A stretch of DNA of 5,054 nt from an uncultured Clostridium sp. (GTDB taxonomy: Bacteria; Bacillota; Clostridia; Clostridiales; Clostridiaceae): NCBI RefSeq assembly GCF_934754915.1, contig NZ_CAKVKB010000190.1:1-5054 (forward strand), in the 5' to 3' direction. This document shows, piece after piece, positions 1-5,054 of this stretch. The translations under genes were made by a program, and so were the position numbers. The number at the start of each line of letters is the position of its first letter. The stretch's first letter is position 1. The notes below the pieces were generated by a model. The model worked only from the letters and a program-made list of their open reading frames with translations, was not told where the DNA came from and did no database searches.

Positions 1-55
1 ATAAGTAAACTTCATTCCACTGATCGTAAGCTGTTTTGTTAGTCTGATTCGTCAA
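1..55. other. Left flank outside the inverted repeat
   Basis: This short stretch lies outside the repeat-bounded block and is too short to assign. On the + strand one frame stays open from the window edge to a TAG at 40-42 (ending HSTDRKLFC), so it could be the tail of an upstream gene. On the - strand another frame is open from 76 to the left edge and reads TNQTNKTAYDQWNEVYL, which looks protein-like but has no start codon or ribosome site. Neither can be called a gene. The stretch could also carry the outside promoter for the gene at 125. Confidence 0.3.
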
Positions 56-66
56 TAAAGGATAAT
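36..66 (+). promoter_or_regulatory. Possible promoter straddling the left repeat
   Basis: TTGTTA (36-41) resembles a -35 box. GATAAT (61-66), inside the repeat, resembles a -10 box. The spacer is 19 bases, longer than ideal. If real, the -35 lies outside the repeat and the -10 inside it, so inversion of the segment would put whichever gene is next to this flank under the same promoter. The right repeat carries the same GATAAT reading towards the nuclease gene, but its outer flank is not visible. The match is weak and made by eye; in AT-rich DNA such matches arise by chance. Confidence 0.25.
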
Positions 67-77
67 TCTTAGTTAAC
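56..77 (+). repeat. Left copy of a 22-base perfect inverted repeat
   Basis: The repeat starts TAAAGGATAATTC and ends CTTAGTTAAC. Its exact reverse complement is at 5033-5054, and the similarity stops abruptly on the inner side (T here, C in the other copy). The inner end contains GTTAAC; in this copy it extends to a 10-base palindrome TAGTTAACTA (70-79). The repeat has stops in all three inward frames, so it is not coding for the inner genes. A 22-base perfect match in inverted orientation just upstream of two convergent genes is very unlikely by chance. It fits a site-specific inversion site or a transposon terminal repeat. Confidence 0.9.
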
Positions 78-111
78 TATTGTCTATCTTTATTTACATT
101 AATCAAAACAT

Positions 112-116
112 GGAGA
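112..116 (+). promoter_or_regulatory. Ribosome binding site deciding the carbamoyltransferase start
   Basis: GGAGA lies 8 bases upstream of the ATG at 125, which is normal spacing. This selects ATG 125 over the in-frame TTG at 80 and the ATG at 110; the latter would overlap this site and has no comparable site of its own. Confidence 0.8.
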
Positions 117-124
117 AAATTATT

Positions 125-1819
125 ATGAGTAGAAATATAAGTATGGGAATAAATATGGGACATGATCGTGGAGCTGCTATAGTTTGTAATGGTATTTTAT
201 TAGGGGCTATTGCCCAAGAAAGAATAGATCGTATAAAACATTCAAGTTCATTAAGCATTCCGTTTGAAGCTATTGATTCTTTGTTAAATTATTTACATAT
301 TTCTATTAATGAAATATCCTGTGTAGGCATTAGTTGCACTTCGGTTGATATACCTAACTTATACCAATATACTAAAGAAATGTTGTCGGAACATTATCAC
401 CATAATTTTTCGCAGGTAATACCTGTAACTCATCATCTTGCTCATGCAGAAGCGTGCTTTAATACATCAGACTTTGATGAAGCTTTCATTTTGGTGGCAG
501 ATGGAGGTGGAGACGTGGTTGGAAAATTAGAAGAATCTGAATCTCTCTTTCACGCTGAAGGAGGGAACATATTCTTACTTGAACGTAGATTACAGAGTAA
601 TTATATTCATGGTTTTACAAGACCCCAAATGTATAATTATCCTTTTATGAATTTAGCATATAAAAATGCACAAATTAGTTTAGGGAAAAAATACGGACAA
701 ATTACAGCGTTACTCGGATTTGGACCATATGGTGCTGGAAAAACAATGGGATTAGCATCTTATGGAACGGATTTATTTCAAGTTCCAATTTCCAAAATGA
801 ATTCATTACAGTTTTCACTTGGATTTACAGATATATTGGAAACAATCTATAATTTATATAAAGAATCTAATATATCTTATTATAATTTTTTATCTATTAA
901 TAAAGAGAATATTGCTCATACTATTCAATCATTTACTGAAAGACAAACATGTGAAATTATAGATTATATAGTCAACAAATATCACCCTCAAAATCTGTGC
1001 TTAACCGGCGGACTATTTCTCAACTGTCCCTTAAATTATAAAATAATATGTCAACATCCTGATATTTCAATACATATTTGCCCTTCATCTGGAGATGAGG
1101 GACAATCAATTGGTGCAGCATACGCAGCATATAAAGTGCTAAATAGTAATCATGCAATTACTCCCACCTCAAAAGTCCTCCCTTATTTGGGAATAGATTA
1201 TACATCTGACGAAATTGAAAATAGTATTAAGATGTATAAATTAAATTATGAAGTTATATCATCGACATCTTTGGCCCAAAATATTGCAAATGAAATATAC
1301 CAGAATAAAATAGTTGGATTATTACATGGAAGAAGTGAAAATGGTCCTCGTGCTTTATGCCATAGAAGTATTCTGGCTAATCCTTGTAATCCATGCATGA
1401 AAGATATTCTTAATATATGTGTAAAGCATCGAGAAACATTTAGGCCATTTGCTCCAGTTGTTACAGAAGAAAGGCAATATGATATTTTTGATATTATAGT
1501 TGATTCTCCATATATGCTTTTGTCTGCTCAAGTTAAAGAACCATATAAACAAATATTACCAGCTATTACACATATTGACGGCTCTGCTCGTATTCAATCC
1601 GTAAATAAGAATTCAAACTTGCTCGTGCATAATATTTTAACTGAGTTTGAAAAATTATCCGGTATACCAGTACTCCTTAATACTTCTTTCAATGATAATA
1701 ATGAACCAATGGTTGAATCTCCTAATGATGCAATCTCAACCTTTTTACACACCAATATTGATGTATTGTTTATGGAAAATTTCAAAATTACTAAGAGTCA
1801 CACAAGTAAGGGTATATAG
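125..1819 (+). CDS. NodU/CmcH/TobZ-family O-carbamoyltransferase
   Basis: The 564-residue product is full length for this cytosolic family. Members activate carbamoyl phosphate with ATP to carbamoyl-adenylate and pass the carbamoyl group to a hydroxyl of a sugar, antibiotic or similar acceptor. The Kae1-like N-terminal domain spans about 1-340: GHDRGAAIV near the start; HHLAH at 103-107, with His103 and His107 the likely metal ligands; VADGGGD at 124-130; KTMGLASYG at 206-214; TGGLFLN at 294-300; and SSGDEG around 322-326, with Asp324 the probable third ligand. The C-terminal (YrdC-like) domain follows: HGRSENGPRALCHRSILANP at 401-420, HRETFRPFAP at 435-444, HIDGSAR around 483-489, and PVLLNTSFN at 515-523. 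The usual GPRALG glycine is Cys412. There is no signal peptide or membrane segment. No glycan, nodulation or antibiotic genes are in view, so the acceptor is unknown. The gene starts 47 bases inside the left repeat, and its end overlaps the convergent nuclease gene by 22 bases. Family assignment is firm; the substrate is not. Confidence 0.95.
   Translation: MSRNISMGINMGHDRGAAIVCNGILLGAIAQERIDRIKHSSSLSIPFEAIDSLLNYLHISINEISCVGISCTSVDIPNLYQYTKEMLSEHYHHNFSQVIPVTHHLAHAEACFNTSDFDEAFILVADGGGDVVGKLEESESLFHAEGGNIFLLERRLQSNYIHGFTRPQMYNYPFMNLAYKNAQISLGKKYGQITALLGFGPYGAGKTMGLASYGTDLFQVPISKMNSLQFSLGFTDILETIYNLYKESNISYYNFLSINKENIAHTIQSFTERQTCEIIDYIVNKYHPQNLCLTGGLFLNCPLNYKIICQHPDISIHICPSSGDEGQSIGAAYAAYKVLNSNHAITPTSKVLPYLGIDYTSDEIENSIKMYKLNYEVISSTSLAQNIANEIYQNKIVGLLHGRSENGPRALCHRSILANPCNPCMKDILNICVKHRETFRPFAPVVTEERQYDIFDIIVDSPYMLLSAQVKEPYKQILPAITHIDGSARIQSVNKNSNLLVHNILTEFEKLSGIPVLLNTSFNDNNEPMVESPNDAISTFLHTNIDVLFMENFKITKSHTSKGI
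1798..1819. other. Tail-to-tail overlap of the two genes
   Basis: The carbamoyltransferase stop TAG (1817-1819) lies inside the last codons of the nuclease gene, whose stop TGA reads from 1800 to 1798. There is no intergenic space and no bidirectional terminator. Transcription of either gene would be expected to run into the other as antisense RNA unless it stops inside coding sequence. This makes simultaneous strong expression of both awkward and fits a one-at-a-time arrangement. Confidence 0.9.
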
Positions 1820-4800
1820 TATTTACTATCTACGTCCATTAATTTATAGTTTGATGCATCAAAGTTATTAATAAATTTTTGCTTTGATAATGCTTGTTTT
1901 ATTTGTTTGAATTTTTCTAAAGTGTCGTTGCATGAATAAAAGCATAATTGATTATTGGAACACTGAAAGTTACAAAAAACATCAACGTTATATCCTCTGA
2001 TTTGCGACATGAAATTATAATACTCATTCTCGCTATTGTTATTTAATAAGAATAATGCATAATTCGTTAAATTAATAATATTGCTATAAGTAAAATCAAA
2101 ATTCCCTAAAAATAATTGATTTTGATGTTTCAAATATAAAAGCATCGTATTATAATACTTAAATATCAAATCCGTATTTTCATTATTGTCATTTGCAATA
2201 ATCGCCCTTAGATTATAAATATTAGGCAATAATTTTATACTGGCATTATAGATACAAAGTTCAATGGCTTTGTCTAAATAAAATATTATCCTATCATACT
2301 CACTTTGGGATGACAATTGAATGTATTGGAGTACTGCCAATAAATAATATGAGCGTATTTGAGCAATTGGATACTGAATTTTATTTGCAATGTTTAATTG
2401 TCGAGTAACTGCCTCAACTAAACAGTTTTCATTTATATTAACTCCAGCAAGTAGTTTTGCTGAGATAATACTTAATGTATTATGGCAACTCAAACGAGGG
2501 TTATTAGCATGAAATATATAATTCTGTGCTTTTTTCATGCTCTGTAAGGACTTATCTGTATCAATAAAAAAACAAATTTTGGAAGCTGTCATATGTGACA
2601 ACGCATAAAAAGTGTCGTTCTTCTCTTCACCTGCAACAGTGAAGGCTAATTGATTGTACTGTTCGGCCAATTCCCTATGGTTTAACTGATTATATAAGCT
2701 TGACATTCTATCAAACAAATTGAATCTTACATCCGCACTAAATAAAGCAGAATTATCATAGCGCTCTATGGCTAATAATTCTGTTCCAAGCTGAAGTGCT
2801 TTCAAATTATCACCACATTGCATATAGTAATGCATTTTCATCTGCTTATAGGAAATATTCAATTTATAATTTCTTTTATGATTTTTTAACAGTTTCTTTT
2901 CAATGTTATTTATATTTTGCCCGGCACGACCATTAGTAATATTGTGTAGCGAGATATAGAGTACGGATAAAATACTTTTTTCGCATATTTCATAGTCCCC
3001 TTTTTTAAATGAAATATCATAAATATCATCTATATAATCCAAATAATAATATGGTAAATTTATTGCTGCAACATTATCAAACAATTGTATTTGTGTTATT
3101 ATTTCTTTATATGCATCGAGTGCTTCATCATATAATCCATTTCCAGCATATACTTTTCCCTTTTCCAATATATTTAATGAATTAAAAATAAAATCAGTTT
3201 CAAGTATTTTTTTATAAATCTCTCTTGCATATTTGTCTGAAGACATCACTTTGCAACAATATTGATATATATTTTCGTGTTCAAAAATGATGTTTTGTCC
3301 AGAAGCATCATTTTTTATAAAATGATGTTGTAATAAATAGTCCCTTCCATCTTCATCTAATAAAAACCATTCATTAAATATTTCGAGTCCACATATATTT
3401 TTCTTAAAGGCTAAAATAAGTAAGAAGTCATATGCTAATATTCCTATCCGCTTTTTTAAAAGGCTAACCCGTCTTTCTAAAAGTTCTTCTATTCCTTGTG
3501 GTATATATATTTTATCTCTAAAAGTAGTTGCATTTATTATACCAACGGTATTTCGATTAACTATATTAACCAATTTACTTTCCAACAAATATTCTACAAA
3601 TTGAATAATATAAAAAGGATTATTTTCAGAAGCCATACAAATATCGTCTAATATTTTTAGAGGCACTTCTTTAATGATTGTCTTAATTAACGCCTTACTA
3701 TCCTCTGGTTTTAATTTTTTAATTTCGTGATCAAGAATATGCCGGGAAGTGCGAGAAAAATCCATAAACCTGATATACTCTTTATTATAAATAGTATCAT
3801 CATTCCTGCCCAATATAATAAACGAAACCACATGAGGCAATATTACTGTTGGCTTTGAACAATCTATAATATAATCAACTAAGTCTCGAGATGCATAATG
3901 GAAATCTTCGATCACAACTACATATTTGGAATATTGAGTATCTGAATTATCTATCAGACCCTTTTGCCGCATAAAGGAAATAAATTCATTTTTATTATTA
4001 CGTTCATTTTTTTCTACACAACGAAATTCAAATATATCAATCCCACAATCTTGTATTTCCTTAACAATTTCATCTTTAATACGTGTTTTTCCAATACCAG
4101 CTTCTCCATAAATATGAATAAACATTTTTTCAAAATTAGATAATATTTTTTCGGATAATAGACTAATCAACTGTTTATGCTGCTGCCCAATTAAAGGTGT
4201 CTCAAATGCATAATTTACATTATTGCCATTAATAATTACTACTTTGGTATTATTATCATACTCCATATCCAAAAGCAGATCATTTATACCATCATTATAC
4301 TGTTTTAAAGCAGTAACTTTTACTGCCATGCAACTATACGGTTCTATAAATTTATTTATTGGTTCCTCACATAATTTCCAATTGCGATTACTTTTCAAAT
4401 CGTATTTGAAAAGTTGTTTTTGTGAGCTGAGATTCTGAAACAAAAGAAAAATATCAAGCCGATTTTTATCATTTTCTATCCCTTTCATAATTTGATAAGA
4501 AATAATTTCATTTGAAGAGGGAAAATAATTATTTGTGAAAATATTTAATATAATTTTATCAAAAAGCACAAAATTATATCCTCTTTCCTGGGCATTAGAT
4601 ACAGAAAGATAATATGCTTCTGGCGTAATGCATTTATTTGTAAGTAAAACAAAATAATCAATTTCAGAACTATTCGCTACTAAAATGTTATGTGAAAACT
4701 TGTCCCTATCTACTCTGGTATTCTTTGTACTTTTACATTCTATATATATTGTAATTTTGCTTCTATGGTTTACATTTTTAAATTCCTGACCGAATAAAAA

Positions 4801-5010
4801 AAACTTTGTAGGAGATGTTATTATCATATCTTTGCCATCATCTCTTGTATTGGATGTCTTTTTTATTCTTAATCCCTGAACATAATATTCTTGCAGTTGA
4901 TCCGATATTATTTGATGCATTCTTTTTTCAAATTCATGCCCCTCCATATTGTCATAAGGGCATGAATCTTGATAAAGATTTTTAGTAATATAATTAACTC
5001 GTCCTAACAT
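1798..5010 (-). CDS. Mrr-like nuclease / STAND NTPase / TPR-like protein (Avs-type)
   Basis: The product is 1070 residues counted from ATG 5010, which has a Shine-Dalgarno; the TTG at 5025 does not. Residues about 20-165 resemble an Mrr-type PD-(D/E)xK nuclease: helix HEFEKRMHQI (25-34), DDGKD with Asp61, then IYIECKST with Glu91 and Lys93. A linker domain follows. From 272 the AAA_16/STAND NTPase begins with PLIGQQHKQL; Walker A is GEAGIGKT (302-309), Walker B is VVVIEDFHYAS (about 364-374), FIILGRND follows near 397-404, and a NPFYIIQF motif sits at 464-471. A winged-helix-like part (about 502-550) precedes a helical repeat region (about 595-1000) with TPR-like units such as LYDEALDAYKEII (626-638). 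Four cysteines lie near 1013-1027. No membrane segment or signal peptide is seen. In Avs-like antiphage proteins the C-terminal repeats sense a phage protein, the NTPase oligomerises and the nuclease cuts DNA; that role here is inferred. It is shorter than classical Avs proteins and could be a divergent family or a regulator. All catalytic motifs look intact. Confidence 0.85.
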   Translation of the reverse strand: MLGRVNYITKNLYQDSCPYDNMEGHEFEKRMHQIISDQLQEYYVQGLRIKKTSNTRDDGKDMIITSPTKFFLFGQEFKNVNHRSKITIYIECKSTKNTRVDRDKFSHNILVANSSEIDYFVLLTNKCITPEAYYLSVSNAQERGYNFVLFDKIILNIFTNNYFPSSNEIISYQIMKGIENDKNRLDIFLLFQNLSSQKQLFKYDLKSNRNWKLCEEPINKFIEPYSCMAVKVTALKQYNDGINDLLLDMEYDNNTKVVIINGNNVNYAFETPLIGQQHKQLISLLSEKILSNFEKMFIHIYGEAGIGKTRIKDEIVKEIQDCGIDIFEFRCVEKNERNNKNEFISFMRQKGLIDNSDTQYSKYVVVIEDFHYASRDLVDYIIDCSKPTVILPHVVSFIILGRNDDTIYNKEYIRFMDFSRTSRHILDHEIKKLKPEDSKALIKTIIKEVPLKILDDICMASENNPFYIIQFVEYLLESKLVNIVNRNTVGIINATTFRDKIYIPQGIEELLERRVSLLKKRIGILAYDFLLILAFKKNICGLEIFNEWFLLDEDGRDYLLQHHFIKNDASGQNIIFEHENIYQYCCKVMSSDKYAREIYKKILETDFIFNSLNILEKGKVYAGNGLYDEALDAYKEIITQIQLFDNVAAINLPYYYLDYIDDIYDISFKKGDYEICEKSILSVLYISLHNITNGRAGQNINNIEKKLLKNHKRNYKLNISYKQMKMHYYMQCGDNLKALQLGTELLAIERYDNSALFSADVRFNLFDRMSSLYNQLNHRELAEQYNQLAFTVAGEEKNDTFYALSHMTASKICFFIDTDKSLQSMKKAQNYIFHANNPRLSCHNTLSIISAKLLAGVNINENCLVEAVTRQLNIANKIQYPIAQIRSYYLLAVLQYIQLSSQSEYDRIIFYLDKAIELCIYNASIKLLPNIYNLRAIIANDNNENTDLIFKYYNTMLLYLKHQNQLFLGNFDFTYSNIINLTNYALFLLNNNSENEYYNFMSQIRGYNVDVFCNFQCSNNQLCFYSCNDTLEKFKQIKQALSKQKFINNFDASNYKLMDVDSKYYIPLLV

Positions 5011-5015
5011 TTTAT

Positions 5016-5021
5016 CTCTCC
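5016..5021 (-). promoter_or_regulatory. Ribosome binding site of the nuclease gene
   Basis: Read on the - strand, GGAGAG (5021 down to 5016) is followed by five bases and ATG at 5010. This decides the start at 5010 rather than the in-frame TTG at 5025, which would overlap this site. Only 22 bases separate this ATG from the inner edge of the right repeat, too few for a whole promoter. Confidence 0.8.
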
Positions 5022-5032
5022 ACAAATTATTG

Positions 5033-5054
5033 GTTAACTAAGAATTATCCTTTA
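5033..5054 (-). repeat. Right copy of the 22-base inverted repeat
   Basis: This is the exact reverse complement of 56-77, pointing inward towards the nuclease start just as the left copy points towards the carbamoyltransferase start. The window ends on its last matching base, so the repeat may be longer and its outer flank is unknown. The same GATAAT (-10-like) string faces the nuclease gene here. In this copy the palindrome is only GTTAAC, because the next inner base differs from the left copy. Confidence 0.9.

Larger units (their letters stand above)
56..5054. other. Candidate invertible two-gene cassette
   Basis: A perfect 22-base inverted repeat encloses two convergent genes with overlapping 3' ends and nothing else. 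Each gene begins just inside one repeat with its own Shine-Dalgarno, and the nuclease gene has no space for an internal promoter. This is the layout expected when a fixed external promoter selects one of two genes by inversion. A transposon-like or integrative cargo unit with terminal inverted repeats is the alternative. No recombinase or transposase is encoded inside, so the enzyme would have to lie elsewhere. The right end is cut at the repeat edge, so target-site duplications or a right flank cannot be checked. Confidence 0.5.

Noticed and set aside
80..124. Upstream in-frame starts (TTG at 80, ATG at 110) for the carbamoyltransferase
   Set aside because: Neither has a Shine-Dalgarno at proper spacing. 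The ATG at 125 does, and family homology begins right after it.
1355..1785. Small - strand open frames within the carbamoyltransferase gene
   Set aside because: They lie antisense to conserved family motifs, with no recognisable protein features; they are shadows of the real gene.
1647..1871. + strand frame of about 74 codons across the gene junction
   Set aside because: It is out of frame with the well-supported carbamoyltransferase and antisense to the nuclease gene; its hydrophobic composition is what AT-rich shadow frames give.
1858..1888. Stem-loop ATCAAAG / CTTTGAT as a terminator for the carbamoyltransferase
   Set aside because: The stem is 7 bases with two G-C pairs and a 17-base loop, and no clean T-run follows. 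It lies within nuclease coding sequence and is too weak to call.
4223..4438. + strand frame of about 71 codons opposite the nuclease gene
   Set aside because: It is antisense to the linker between nuclease and NTPase domains, with no convincing ribosome site or protein-like pattern.
56..5054. Classical insertion sequence
   Set aside because: Despite the inverted repeats, no transposase is encoded between them, and both inner genes are identified as other families. A cargo element mobilised from elsewhere remains possible.

Overview
The window is low-G+C bacterial DNA carrying two full-length genes that face each other tail to tail and nearly fill it. Both true starts have a good GGAGA-type Shine-Dalgarno sequence at normal spacing. 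Together with the AT-rich codon use, this suggests a Bacillota-like host (or a mobile region in one) rather than a Bacteroidota, but the lineage cannot be fixed from sequence alone.

Layout: 1-55 is left flank. Positions 56-77 hold a 22-base repeat. On the + strand, 125-1819 encodes a 564-residue NodU/CmcH/TobZ-type O-carbamoyltransferase. On the - strand, 5010-1798 encodes a 1070-residue protein with an N-terminal Mrr-like PD-(D/E)xK nuclease domain, a central AAA_16/STAND NTPase and a long C-terminal helical-repeat (TPR-like) region, the general layout of Avs-type antiphage sensors. The two stop codons overlap by 22 bases with no intergenic terminator. Positions 5033-5054 hold an exact inverted copy of the 56-77 repeat, and the window ends on its outer edge.

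The notable observation is that the two-gene block is bounded by this perfect 22-base inverted repeat, and each gene starts just inside one copy (47 bases inside on the left, 22 on the right). The nuclease gene has no room for a promoter of its own between the repeat and its start codon. The simplest reading is an invertible cassette, or 'flip' switch: a promoter outside one repeat (or shared with it) would drive the carbamoyltransferase in this orientation and the STAND nuclease in the other. The main alternative is that the repeats are terminal inverted repeats of a transposon-like or defence cargo element. No recombinase or transposase lies in the window, and the right flank is not visible, so neither reading is proven.

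How the genes might work together is inference only. Carbamoylation of a surface glycan (or of a modified base) and an intracellular infection-sensing nuclease could be two alternative protective states of one switch.
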